Shown here: piece by piece, positions 35,246 through 44,940 of the stretch
Layout: each line of letters begins with the position of its first letter
How positions within the stretch are numbered: the stretch's first letter is position 1
From: Pirellulales bacterium
Lineage (GTDB): Bacteria > Planctomycetota > Planctomycetia > Pirellulales > JACPPG01
NCBI GenBank assembly: GCA_035546535.1
Contig: DASZWQ010000074.1
Location: forward strand, 1 to 55,930
DNA: 55,930 nucleotides
Direction of reading: 5' to 3'
Notes under the pieces: generated by a model
Told to the model about the DNA's origin: nothing
Databases searched by the model: none
What the model saw: the letters and a program-made list of their open reading frames with translations, nothing else
Position numbers and translations under genes: made by a program

Positions 35246-36952
35246 TCAAGGGGCGCCCGCGACGATCCGCTTGCCGAAGCGCGATTCCAGACGCCGCGCG
35301 CATTGGCTGACTTGCTCGGCGACCTGCTGTTCGACGATGGCCCCCGCTTCGACCATCAGTCGCGCCAATTGTTCGAGCGTGCCCTCATACAGGCGATGAT
35401 GGTACAGCAACATCAAGCGCCGCTCAACGAGATCCGACAAGCCTTGCACCCATTCATGGCGAATAGCGAACCGCGCGACCGCCGTCGGCAGGTCGGTTCC
35501 GATGAGGATGTTTCGATCGGGGGCGTCGGCGAGTATCTCTTCGCAGCGCGTGCCGTACAGTTCCCAGGCGGCGGCAACTTGGGCCTCGGTGTATCCCGTG
35601 CGCGCCGCGATCTTTTGTCGCGCCGCCGGTTGCTCGCGGGGGTTTCTCGGAAAGCCGGCGGCACCCGGCAGCGGACGTGCCTCCGTGGTCGCGGTTACCT
35701 GCCGCCCCAGACGCTGGAATAGCATCGCCGTGACTTCCTCGGCCAGCGACCGCGATGTCGTGAGCTTGCCGCCGATCACGGAATACAGGGGGACGGGCGC
35801 CGCATGGTTCTCGATCAAAGAATGGCGCCGCGTAACCGTCGCCGGCGTCGCCTCGCCCACGTACGGTAGCGGCCGCACGCCGCTGTAGTGCAGATCGACG
35901 TCGGCCGCGGTCAATTTCACCTGCGGCAGTAACGAATTGGCCGTTGCCAACAAGTAATCGATCTCCGCTTGCGTTGCCGTCGCGGCGGCAGGGTCGCCTT
36001 GGTACTCTTCGTCGGTGGTGCCGATCAAAGAAGCGTCGCCAAAGGGAAGCACGAACACCGGCCGGCCGTCGGCCGCCTCGGCGTACAGGCCGGCGTACGA
36101 CTGACCGTTGTGCGTGAGCGCCGCGTGCAGCGCGGGATTCCACGTGACGATGTGGCTTCCCTTGGTTCCTCCCATCAGGCGGCCGGAGGGAAGCCCCAGC
36201 CGCTGTAATGTCAGATCGATCCAAGCGCCCGTGGCGTTGATCACCGCGGCCGGCTCGAAGGCCGCCGCCGCTCGACCGTTTGCAACGGGGTACACGGTGA
36301 CGGTCTTCCCGTCGAGTGCCGCGCGGTGATAGTTGAGGATGTCGAAACGCGTGCCGGCCGCGGCTGCCACTTGGCGCGCGTCGTCCAGCATCGCCACTAC
36401 ATAGCGCTCGGGGAAGCGAATCTGGGCGTCGTAATAGGAACAAAGCCAACGGTATTGGGAACTGACGTCGATCGCGTCTTCTTGCGTGCGGCGGTGCGTG
36501 GCGTGGTGCGGGAGGTCAGGATCGCGCGCGTACGCGTCGTACATCCGCAATCCCATCTGCACGAGCCACAGTCCGCGAGGCTTAACGGTCTTCGCGGGGC
36601 GCCCCGGCCGGGCCGCGCGCCCCCCTTTGAACAAGAATCGTTCGGCCGAGCGCCACAGCCCGCCGAAGCGGTTTTCGATAGGAATAAACAGCCGCAGCGG
36701 CCGGACGAATTGCGGAGCCAGCCGCAACAGCCGCGTCCGCTCGGCGAGCGATTCGCGCACCAGGTCGAACTCGCCGTATTCCAGGTAGCGGAGTCCGCCG
36801 TGAATCAAACGCGAGGCGTAGGCCGTGGCGCCATAGGCCAGGTCGGCCGTGTCAACGAGCACAACGGGCATGCCATTGAGCACCAATTCGCGCGCAATCG
36901 CGGCGCCATTGATACCGGCGCCAAGAATGAGAACGGGTTGCTGTGCGGTCAT
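35246..36952 (-). CDS. glpD: Glycerol-3-phosphate dehydrogenase (FAD), GlpD/GlpA type
   Basis: The 568-residue flavoprotein oxidises glycerol 3-phosphate to dihydroxyacetone phosphate and passes electrons to the respiratory chain. It has VLILGAGINGAAIARELVL (FAD-binding), ASRLIHGGLRYLEYGEFDLV, AVINATGAWIDLT, GGTKGSHIV, VFVLPFGDASLIGTTDEEY, and a C-terminal domain with YGTRCEEIL. The length matches the family. It is the first gene of the glpD-glpF pair. Confidence 0.9.
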   Translation of the reverse strand: MTAQQPVLILGAGINGAAIARELVLNGMPVVLVDTADLAYGATAYASRLIHGGLRYLEYGEFDLVRESLAERTRLLRLAPQFVRPLRLFIPIENRFGGLWRSAERFLFKGGRAARPGRPAKTVKPRGLWLVQMGLRMYDAYARDPDLPHHATHRRTQEDAIDVSSQYRWLCSYYDAQIRFPERYVVAMLDDARQVAAAAGTRFDILNYHRAALDGKTVTVYPVANGRAAAAFEPAAVINATGAWIDLTLQRLGLPSGRLMGGTKGSHIVTWNPALHAALTHNGQSYAGLYAEAADGRPVFVLPFGDASLIGTTDEEYQGDPAAATATQAEIDYLLATANSLLPQVKLTAADVDLHYSGVRPLPYVGEATPATVTRRHSLIENHAAPVPLYSVIGGKLTTSRSLAEEVTAMLFQRLGRQVTATTEARPLPGAAGFPRNPREQPAARQKIAARTGYTEAQVAAAWELYGTRCEEILADAPDRNILIGTDLPTAVARFAIRHEWVQGLSDLVERRLMLLYHHRLYEGTLEQLARLMVEAGAIVEQQVAEQVSQCARRLESRFGKRIVAGAP

Positions 36953-37068
36953 GCCCTAACAATCTAGCGAGGAGCGGCGAATAGAGAAGCCGAATCGTCG
37001 CGTGGGGTCGCACCGCTTCACTAAATGAAGCGCGGCCAGAGCCACTGCATGCCGTGTCATGCGCGTTC

Positions 37069-40000
37069 TCACGTCGCGGCGCAGAAACCCTCAGGAACCG
37101 CGGGAGAATGGCCCACGACGGCACTGCCGCGCCGTGAAAGATACGGCCGCAGAACATTTGCTAGCTTCGCGACGGCCGGCGGTTCGAGCATCGTGAGATG
37201 GCCGCCCGGCACTTCGACGGTCGTGAGGCCGCCCTGGGCCCACGGGCCCCAACCCAGATCCGGATCGGCGTGCATCGGCGTAGATTGCTCGGTGGCGCGG
37301 ATGACGAGCAAGGGGGCGGAGAGCGGCTGCGGTCGATACTCCACGACAGCTCGCATGTTCGCCTCGAAGACGTCAAAGACGGCGCGAGCGCCGTGGGGCG
37401 TGGCGCCGGCCAGCAAGATCCGTGCGTTTGCGGCCCGCTCTTGAAAGTACTCGACTTGTTTATCGATCGGCAGGTCGCGCAGCCGCCGCAATGTCGCGGC
37501 ATCCTCGCCGGGAAACATCATTTGCAGCAGCGGCACGAGATCGTTCTCATCGAACTGCCGATCGGCGCTGGGAATGCCGGCATCGATCAGTCCGACCAGC
37601 GCGACTTCGTCTCCCTGGTCGCGAAGCTGTCGCGCGACTTCAAAGGCGATGACGCCGCCTGTGGACCAGCCGCACAAGCGATAGGCTCCCGTGGGCTGGA
37701 TCGATTGAATGGCGCGGACGTAGTCCGCGGCCATGCTCTCGATCGAATCCTGCGGTGCTTCGGTCCCGTCGATACCCCGCGCTTGAATCCCGTAGAGCGG
37801 CACGTCGGCGTCGAGCTGTTGCGCCAACTCCAAATAGCAAAACACGGTGCCGCCCGCCGGATGGATGCAAAACAGCGGCGCTTGTGTTCCCTGCGACCGG
37901 ATGGGTGCGACCAAATTGCTGGCGCCGGCAGGGGGCGCTTGCCGCAGCAGCCGCGCGAGATGCTCGACCGTTGGCTCTTCGAAGAGAGCGGCCAAGGGCA
38001 ATCGTCGGCCGAATTCCTCGCCCATGCGGGCGAGCAACGCCACGGCCAGGCTGGAATGCCCGCCGAGTTCCAGAAAGCTATCGGTAACGCCGACCGGTTC
38101 CACGCCCAAGACTTGCGACCAGACGTTCGCCACGCGCTGTTCCCAGATATCGCGCGGCGCCACGTAGGGATGTACGGAATCGGGGCGAGGCGACAAGGCA
38201 GGGGGGAGCAACGCCGTGTCAATCTCGCCTGTTGCGATGCGGGGCAATTTGTCGAGAGCGACCCAGGCGGTAGGTATCATCGCCGCCGGCACGCGGTCGG
38301 CCAGGAAGCGACGCGCCTCTTCGATCACGAGCGCGTTGCGATTCTGGATGAGGGCCATGGCTGTATTCGCCGCGGGCACCACATAAGCCGCCAGGCGGCC
38401 TGCTCCCGCGCGGTCGGTATAACCAATCGCGGTGGCGTCATGGATCGAAGGACAGAGTCGTAGTATCGCGGCGACTTCCCGCGGATCGAACCATGTTCGC
38501 CCGATCCGCATCGTCTCGCGCGATTCGACCGGCGCCTCGTTTGCAGGACACTCGACGCCGCGACACCAGGCTGGGCCCAAGTATTCGATTTCGCCGTCGG
38601 GTTGACGGGCCGCATGGTAGCCGGTGTCGCGAAGCATTCGTACCCCGCGCGGATCGAGCGGGTCGACTATACAATCGTGTCGTGGTTGTCCGCCGCGGAT
38701 CGCCGTGGCGGCGGTGCGAGGCTTCGCGGCGATCCACAGCCGGCCGGGCATGCCTAGCGGAGTTGGCTGCCGCGCGGCGTCTAAGACGCGCAGGCTGGGT
38801 ACTTGCTCGTCGAGGCAATCCAGCAATTCCAATTCACCGCGTTCGACTAGCGCCAGTTCACGGACGCGCGCCTCGGGCCGCAGGGCAATGCCGCGGAGCA
38901 GCACGGCGACTTGATCGAGCAATCGCGCCGCAATCTCGTCGCTGTAGATTTGGCGGTCGTACAACAATCGCAGCATGAACTCCCGCCCCGGTAGAACGAC
39001 CAGCGTCAGTGGAAATGCCGACGTGGTCGTACCATGCACGCGGCTGACAGCGATGTTCGCGACCGTGAACTCTTCGACGGCATGGAGCGGGTAGTTCTCG
39101 TAAACCACCAGCGAATCAAACAGTCGGCCAGCGCGGCGTCCCGCAGCTTGGGCGATCCGCTCCAGCGAACAATGCTCGAACGGTTGCGTCTCGACTTGCA
39201 ACTCGTTCAGGCGCTTCGACAAGGCCATCACCGGTTCGTCGAGCGATACGGCCGCTCGACGCAGTACATTATTGGCAAATGGGCCGACGATCGTGTCGAC
39301 ATGGGGCACCTCGTGGGGGCGCCCGGAAACGGTGACGCCGAACAATACGTCGTCGCACGCGGCATGCCGTGCCAAGAGGATCGCCCAGGCGGCTTCGACC
39401 AGGGCATTGGTGCCGACGCGCGCCGCTTGGGCTCGTTGGGCCAGTCGCGCGCTTTCGATGGCCGAGAGCCGTAGTTCGCAGGCGGCATGACCGTCGTTCG
39501 CGCCGGACGTGGACGCGTCGCCGATCGGCAGCGGCGTGACGCCGACGCTACCTCGCAGTTGTTCCCGCCAGAAACTTCGAGCGGCCGCTTCATCCTGGGC
39601 GGTAAGCCACTTCAGATAGTCGGCAAACGAGGGGGCGGGTGCGGCGGGGTCCGTTTGGCCCGCCGCCAATTCCGCGTAACGCTCGAACGCCTCGCGCAGC
39701 ACGATGCCGGCGCACCATCCATCAGAAACCAGGTGATGGCAGGTCCAGACGAACAGCCATTCCCGGTCGCTCAACCGCGCCAGATCACAGCGCGAGAGTG
39801 GCGGCCGCGTGAGGTCGAAGCCGGCCGCGCGCGTTGCGCGCAGCAGCATCTCGCGTAATTTCCGTTCTTCGGTCGGCGTTTGCTGCCGCCAATCGTGCTC
39901 GTTCCAGGGTAATTCGACGGTGCGACGCACCACTTGCAGCGGCTTCTTCAAGCCTTCCCAGGCAAAGCCGGTGCGCAAGAGCGCGTGCCGCGCGGCGACG

Positions 40001-40176
40001 TCGTCCCAGGCGTGGCGAAACATTGCGGCATCGAGCGATCCACTAATCGTGCAATGAAACTGCACCGTAAGGAGCTCCGACCGCGGATGGGCGAGTGCAT
40101 GCGCGAGCATTAGCTCCTGCAGCGGCGCCAGCGGCCAGATGTCGCTCACGTTCTTCATGGCATTTTGAGCTTGCAT
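37069..40176 (-). CDS. NRPS module: condensation, remnant adenylation, PCP, thioesterase
   Basis: The 1035-residue protein has a condensation domain (about 10-435) with the active-site motif HHLVSDG at 147-153. It ends with a carrier domain (FLELGGHSS, phosphopantetheine Ser708) and a type I thioesterase (IHPAGG, then GWSTGG with Ser838, Asp865 and His993 as the likely triad). Between them, residues about 450-665 match only the end of an adenylation domain: RVLDAARQPTPLGMPGRL, the MLRDTGYHAARQPDG equivalent of the A7 region, and LPRIATGEIDTALLPP in A10. The ATP-binding core (A1-A5) is absent and the A10 lysine is Glu. It therefore cannot load its own carrier. It follows the C-A-PCP-E gene after only 8 bases, in the same operon. 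Confidence 0.85.
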   Translation of the reverse strand: MQAQNAMKNVSDIWPLAPLQELMLAHALAHPRSELLTVQFHCTISGSLDAAMFRHAWDDVAARHALLRTGFAWEGLKKPLQVVRRTVELPWNEHDWRQQTPTEERKLREMLLRATRAAGFDLTRPPLSRCDLARLSDREWLFVWTCHHLVSDGWCAGIVLREAFERYAELAAGQTDPAAPAPSFADYLKWLTAQDEAAARSFWREQLRGSVGVTPLPIGDASTSGANDGHAACELRLSAIESARLAQRAQAARVGTNALVEAAWAILLARHAACDDVLFGVTVSGRPHEVPHVDTIVGPFANNVLRRAAVSLDEPVMALSKRLNELQVETQPFEHCSLERIAQAAGRRAGRLFDSLVVYENYPLHAVEEFTVANIAVSRVHGTTTSAFPLTLVVLPGREFMLRLLYDRQIYSDEIAARLLDQVAVLLRGIALRPEARVRELALVERGELELLDCLDEQVPSLRVLDAARQPTPLGMPGRLWIAAKPRTAATAIRGGQPRHDCIVDPLDPRGVRMLRDTGYHAARQPDGEIEYLGPAWCRGVECPANEAPVESRETMRIGRTWFDPREVAAILRLCPSIHDATAIGYTDRAGAGRLAAYVVPAANTAMALIQNRNALVIEEARRFLADRVPAAMIPTAWVALDKLPRIATGEIDTALLPPALSPRPDSVHPYVAPRDIWEQRVANVWSQVLGVEPVGVTDSFLELGGHSSLAVALLARMGEEFGRRLPLAALFEEPTVEHLARLLRQAPPAGASNLVAPIRSQGTQAPLFCIHPAGGTVFCYLELAQQLDADVPLYGIQARGIDGTEAPQDSIESMAADYVRAIQSIQPTGAYRLCGWSTGGVIAFEVARQLRDQGDEVALVGLIDAGIPSADRQFDENDLVPLLQMMFPGEDAATLRRLRDLPIDKQVEYFQERAANARILLAGATPHGARAVFDVFEANMRAVVEYRPQPLSAPLLVIRATEQSTPMHADPDLGWGPWAQGGLTTVEVPGGHLTMLEPPAVAKLANVLRPYLSRRGSAVVGHSPAVPEGFCAAT

Positions 40177-40184
40177 CGATTTCG

Positions 40185-43100
40185 CTAGCCTCGTGCCAGC
40201 AGTTGTTGCAATGCGTCGAATTCCGATTGATCGACGTTGGCCAAGGGGAAGTCGCTGGCCGACGCCGCCTGCGCGTCCGCTTCGCCGCAACTTTCCACCA
40301 GGGCCCGCAGTGCGGCCAGATATTTCGCCGCCAAGCGCTCGATCGTTGCCTGACGATGCCAGGCATGGCTGTAATGCCACGCGACCTGCAACTGCCCGTC
40401 GCGCACGACGGCAATAATTTCCCACACATGCCGCCGCCGCGAGCGCGGGCTTACGAGCGGCCCCGGCGATTCGGGGGCGAGCGTGAAATACGTGTCGGAC
40501 GCGAGTGTATTGTCCAGGTTGCCGAGGAAGTTGAAACAGACTTCCGGCTGGCCGACGTTGGCCAGTTGCTGCTGCGTGTCGCGATCAGTCGACAACCAGC
40601 GCAGCATGCCGTATCCCAGTCCTGCCTGAGGGACCGCGCGAAACTGCTCTTTTACCGAGCGGACCAGAGCGCCGAGGGACCCGCCCGGCGGCACCTCGAA
40701 CCGCGCCGGATAGAGCGCGGTGAACCAACCCACGGTGCGCGACAGGTCGACGTCGGCGAATAAGTCTTCGCGGCCGTGCGATTCGAGATTGATATGCAAC
40801 GGACCGCTGCTGCAATAATCGCGCAGCACCTGCACGAGCGCGGCCAAAAGCAACTCGTGCGTTCGCGCGCGGTAGGCCGCCGCGGCGTCGTGCAGCAAAC
40901 CCTCGGTCGTGGCCGCGTCAAGCGTTTTACGAATCACACCGGCCGAAGCAACGAGGTTCTCCCCCTCGTGCCTTTCCCGCGCCAGTGGCTTCACGCGATC
41001 CGCGGTCGCGAGCCATAGGGCGCGCTGGCTGCGCACGTCGTCGCTATCGGCCAACTGGGTCAGGCGGCGCGACCATTCGACGACCGGGGTCGTCTTCGCG
41101 GGCAGTTGGACCGGCAAGCCCGCAGCCAATTGGTGGCAAACGAGATCCAGATCGGCGAGCAGAATGCGCCAACCGACCGCATCGACGACCAGGTGGTGCA
41201 TCACGCACAACAAGCGCGCCGGCTGCTCCGCACCGCAATCGAAATATACGAAGCGCGCTACCGGTCCGTGAGCCAGGTCGAGCCCCACTTGTGCCGTTGC
41301 CGCGGCATGCTCGATGGCGACCGATTGCTCGGGCTCGTTGAGGCGCGCGAGGCGGATCACTTCCAGAATCGGTTCCGACGCCGGCGGCGCGATCTCTTGC
41401 GACCAGATGCCGCTAGCATCGCGTTCGTAACGGGCGCGCAACTGGTCATGGTGCGCGAGAATTTCTTGCAGGGCCTGCTCAATGATTTCTGGCGTGGCTT
41501 GCGATGAAACGGCGAGCATCACCGCCTGGTTATGATGATGCGGATCGACCTCGGCGAGCGCGAAAAATTCGTGCTGGATCGGCAATAGCGAAACCGGCCC
41601 GATCACAGGTTCCTGCGGGGCGCACGTGACAGGCGCTGCGAGAGCGACGCGGGCCAACTCGGCGATCGTTTGATTCTGAAACAGTTGCTTGGGTGTGATC
41701 TTCCAGCCGGCGGCGCCCGCTCGGGCGACGACCTGGATGCTGCGGATCGAATCGCCGCCCATATCGAAAAAATTGTCGTGGATACCGACTTCGCTTCGGC
41801 CCAGCACTTCGGTCCAAATCTTGACCAGGACCCGCTCGGCGTCCGTTGTCGGTGGCGCCATCGGCGGGCGTTGCTCACAGCGACCCCACGATGGATCCGG
41901 CAGCGCAGCGACATCGATTTTCGCGCATGACAGCCGCGGCAATTCGGCAAGAACCACCAGCGCTGCCGGCAGCATGTGGCCCGGCAGTCTCGCCGTGAGA
42001 AACTCGTGGAGTTCTGTTTCGCGAACGAGCGGTTCGCCGCAGCCGACATAAGCGGCCAGGCGCCGACTGTCGCCTGGCCCGCGCGGTACGACGATTGCTT
42101 CGCGCACTTGCGGATGCAACTGCAACACCGCTTCGATCTCAGCTGGCTCGACGCGATAGCCGCGCACTTTGAGCTGCCGGTCGACGCGCCCCAGAAACTC
42201 GATGTTGCCGTCGGCCAGATAGCGCACCAGGTCGCCCGTGCGATACATGCGGGCGTCTGACCCGCCGACAAAGGGATCGACCAGGAAACGCTCGCTGGTC
42301 AGTTCCGGCCGGCGAAGGTAGCCGCGTGCCACGCCCGCGCCGCCGATGTACAGTTCACCCGGCACGCCGAGGGGGAGCGGTTGCTGAAACTCGTCGAGCA
42401 CATAGAGTCGCGTGTTGGCGATCGGGCGACCGATGGGCAATACGCTCGACGCCGTGGCCGGCAGCCCGTCGGCCGGATCGAACAGCGTGCTCGTGATCGT
42501 GACCTCGGTGACTCCGTAGGCGAACAGAAAGCGACAGGCATCGCCGGTTGCGGCGCGCCAGCGTTCGACTTGTTCGGTCGCGATGCTGTCGCCGCCGACA
42601 ATAACGGTTTTCAGATGCCGGGTTGCGGCCCCAGCGGACTTTGCCGTTTCGTCGACGAGCGAAGACCACACGACCGCCGGCAAGTGGAGCACATTAACCC
42701 CCTGCTCGCGCGACCAATCGAGCAGGACGCGCCCCGACAACTCGGCCGGCGAAGGATGCATGTGCAACGTCGCGCCACTACTGAGCGTGGGGAAGATCTC
42801 TTCCACGGCCGCGTCGAAGCTGAGTGAGAGATATTGCAACAGCGCGTCGCCGGGCCGCAATGCGGCACGCCGCGCCAACTCGGTCGCGTGATTGACCAGC
42901 CCACGATGCGGGACCTCGACCCCCTTGGGCTGCCCGGTCGATCCGGACGTGTAAATGATGTAGGCAACGTCGTCAGGCCGGGCGTTCGGTGGCAGTGTCG
43001 CTTCGCTGAATGCGGCAATTTTCTTGGCGTCTGCGTCGACGAGAATCCGCTGATAGTCTCCTGGCGGCAGGCATGACGAGACCTCGGAATCGGTCACGAC

Positions 43101-44930
43101 GATTTGCAATCGCGCGTCCTCGATCATGGCCGCGCGACGCGCTTGCGGATACAGCGGATCGATCGGCAGATAGCCGGCACCGGCCTTGAGTATCGCCAGG
43201 ATTGCGACAATCACCTCGGGCGAGCGACCGAGACACACGCCAACGGGCACATCGCTCGTGACACGTCGTTGGATCAAGTAGCGTGCGAGCTGGTTGCTGC
43301 GACATTCGAGCTGCTGGTAAGTGACCTCTTGCTGTTCGAAGCGGAGGGCAATCGCGTTCGGCGTACGCTGCGCCTGTTCGACGAACAGTTCATGAATGCA
43401 CCGACGATCGGGAAAAGGAACCGCCGTCGCGTTCCAGTGTTCGAGCTGTTGCCGCTTTGCGGCGGCCGACAGCAGCGGCAGCTCGAAGACCGCACAATCG
43501 CGGTTGCTCACGATGGCCGTAAGCAGGACGCGGTACGCTTCGAGCATGGCGTCGATCGTCGTGGGCGCGAACAAGTCCGTATTGTAAACCAGCGACAAGT
43601 CAAGCCGGTCAGGATGCTCGTCGACGTTCAAGGTCAGGTCGAAATTCGAAACCGGCGCGTGATCGAAACTGTTGTCCGTAATCGTCAGGCCGGCAACCTG
43701 TCGCGGCGCGAGCGGAATGTTCTGCAAGACAAACATCACTTGCACGAGCGGACTGCGGCCGAGGTCGCGCTGGGGCATCAGTTCTTCAACCAGGCGCGAA
43801 AACGGCAGCTCCTGGTGCTCGTAGGCGTCGAGCATCGTCGCGCGCAGTTGTTTCAGAAAGTCGCGAAAGCCGAGATCCTTCTCCAGCCGGCCGCGGATCA
43901 CTAGCGTATTGACGAAAAATCCGATCAAGCGTTCGAGCTCGGGACGCGTCCGGCCGGCGATTGGCATACCGACGCACACGTCATGCTGCCGCGCGTACCG
44001 AGCAAGCAATACCTGAAACGCGGCGAGCAACACCATACAAAGCGTGCCATTTTCCTCGGCGGCCAGGCGGCGAAGGTCTCCGACCAGAGGGCCGGTCAGG
44101 CGGAGCCGTCGCGTGGCGCCGCGATAAGCCTGCACCGCCGGACGCGGATAATCGAGCGGCAGCGCCAGCGGGCCGGGCAACTCGGTCAACTGCTCGCGCC
44201 AATATTGCAGGTGTGCCGCGGTCACCGGGTCGCCGGCCGCTTGGCGCTCGCGAATCGCATAATCGCTGAACTGCAGCGGCAGCTCCGGAAGCACGTGTTT
44301 GCGCCCGGCGCGGAGCGCCGCGTATTGTTCGGCGATTTCTTGCCGCAGCACGGCCAGCGACCAGCCGTCGCAGATGATATGGTGCAGCGTCAACAGCAGC
44401 ACGTGCTCGTCACGTGCCAGACGCACCAGCCGAGCGCGGATCAACGGGCCATGCGCGAGATCGAAGGGACGTACCGCTTCGGCCGCCTGGGCTTGTGCCA
44501 GCGCTTCGTCACGTGCCGGTCCCGGCACCGCCGAGAAATCGTCGCGCGCGAGCTGGAACCGGATCGTGGGGCAAACGATCTGCTCCGGCCTGTCCGCGAC
44601 CGCGCGAAATACGGTGCGCAGCGCCTCGTGCCGTTGGATCACGGCGTGCAGGGCCGCAGCCAGCAGATCAGCGTCGAGTTCGCCCGCCAAACGCGTGGCG
44701 ATGGCGACATTGTAGAACGGGTTGCCCGGTTCGAGCTGATCCAAGAACCACAACCGCTCTTGACCGAACGACAAGGGGACCGGATCGCTCGGGTCGCGGC
44801 GCGGGCAATCGACGGCCTTCGGCGCCTGTTTCTCGGCCTGTAGTCGTAACAGCAGCGCGCGCTTGGCCGGTGAGAGCGATGCGAATCGCTCAGGCGAAAT
44901 AACCATTGAGGGCGAAGCGGACTCTGTCAT
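40185..44930 (-). CDS. NRPS module: C-A-PCP-E
   Basis: The 1581-residue protein has, in order, a condensation domain (about 50-490; HHIICDG 183-189), an adenylation domain (about 515-1010; YIIYTSGSTGQPKG, A10 lysine 1004), a carrier (FFDMGGDSIRS, Ser1061) and an epimerization domain (about 1105-1550). The last shows HHLVVDAVGW at 1245-1254, NLESHGRE, RTVGWFTALYP and FNFLGN, typical of epimerases next to a DSI carrier. The specificity-pocket residues by alignment with PheA are Asp706, Ala707, Glu710, His749, Ile777, Gly779, Ala804, Ile812 and Thr813, plus Lys1004. Glu at position 239 suggests a basic or polar amino acid but is not decisive. ATG 44930 lies 10 bases after the stop of the ligase gene. 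Confidence 0.88.
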   Translation of the reverse strand: MTESASPSMVISPERFASLSPAKRALLLRLQAEKQAPKAVDCPRRDPSDPVPLSFGQERLWFLDQLEPGNPFYNVAIATRLAGELDADLLAAALHAVIQRHEALRTVFRAVADRPEQIVCPTIRFQLARDDFSAVPGPARDEALAQAQAAEAVRPFDLAHGPLIRARLVRLARDEHVLLLTLHHIICDGWSLAVLRQEIAEQYAALRAGRKHVLPELPLQFSDYAIRERQAAGDPVTAAHLQYWREQLTELPGPLALPLDYPRPAVQAYRGATRRLRLTGPLVGDLRRLAAEENGTLCMVLLAAFQVLLARYARQHDVCVGMPIAGRTRPELERLIGFFVNTLVIRGRLEKDLGFRDFLKQLRATMLDAYEHQELPFSRLVEELMPQRDLGRSPLVQVMFVLQNIPLAPRQVAGLTITDNSFDHAPVSNFDLTLNVDEHPDRLDLSLVYNTDLFAPTTIDAMLEAYRVLLTAIVSNRDCAVFELPLLSAAAKRQQLEHWNATAVPFPDRRCIHELFVEQAQRTPNAIALRFEQQEVTYQQLECRSNQLARYLIQRRVTSDVPVGVCLGRSPEVIVAILAILKAGAGYLPIDPLYPQARRAAMIEDARLQIVVTDSEVSSCLPPGDYQRILVDADAKKIAAFSEATLPPNARPDDVAYIIYTSGSTGQPKGVEVPHRGLVNHATELARRAALRPGDALLQYLSLSFDAAVEEIFPTLSSGATLHMHPSPAELSGRVLLDWSREQGVNVLHLPAVVWSSLVDETAKSAGAATRHLKTVIVGGDSIATEQVERWRAATGDACRFLFAYGVTEVTITSTLFDPADGLPATASSVLPIGRPIANTRLYVLDEFQQPLPLGVPGELYIGGAGVARGYLRRPELTSERFLVDPFVGGSDARMYRTGDLVRYLADGNIEFLGRVDRQLKVRGYRVEPAEIEAVLQLHPQVREAIVVPRGPGDSRRLAAYVGCGEPLVRETELHEFLTARLPGHMLPAALVVLAELPRLSCAKIDVAALPDPSWGRCEQRPPMAPPTTDAERVLVKIWTEVLGRSEVGIHDNFFDMGGDSIRSIQVVARAGAAGWKITPKQLFQNQTIAELARVALAAPVTCAPQEPVIGPVSLLPIQHEFFALAEVDPHHHNQAVMLAVSSQATPEIIEQALQEILAHHDQLRARYERDASGIWSQEIAPPASEPILEVIRLARLNEPEQSVAIEHAAATAQVGLDLAHGPVARFVYFDCGAEQPARLLCVMHHLVVDAVGWRILLADLDLVCHQLAAGLPVQLPAKTTPVVEWSRRLTQLADSDDVRSQRALWLATADRVKPLARERHEGENLVASAGVIRKTLDAATTEGLLHDAAAAYRARTHELLLAALVQVLRDYCSSGPLHINLESHGREDLFADVDLSRTVGWFTALYPARFEVPPGGSLGALVRSVKEQFRAVPQAGLGYGMLRWLSTDRDTQQQLANVGQPEVCFNFLGNLDNTLASDTYFTLAPESPGPLVSPRSRRRHVWEIIAVVRDGQLQVAWHYSHAWHRQATIERLAAKYLAALRALVESCGEADAQAASASDFPLANVDQSEFDALQQLLARG

Positions 44931-44940
44931 TGGGCAATCG

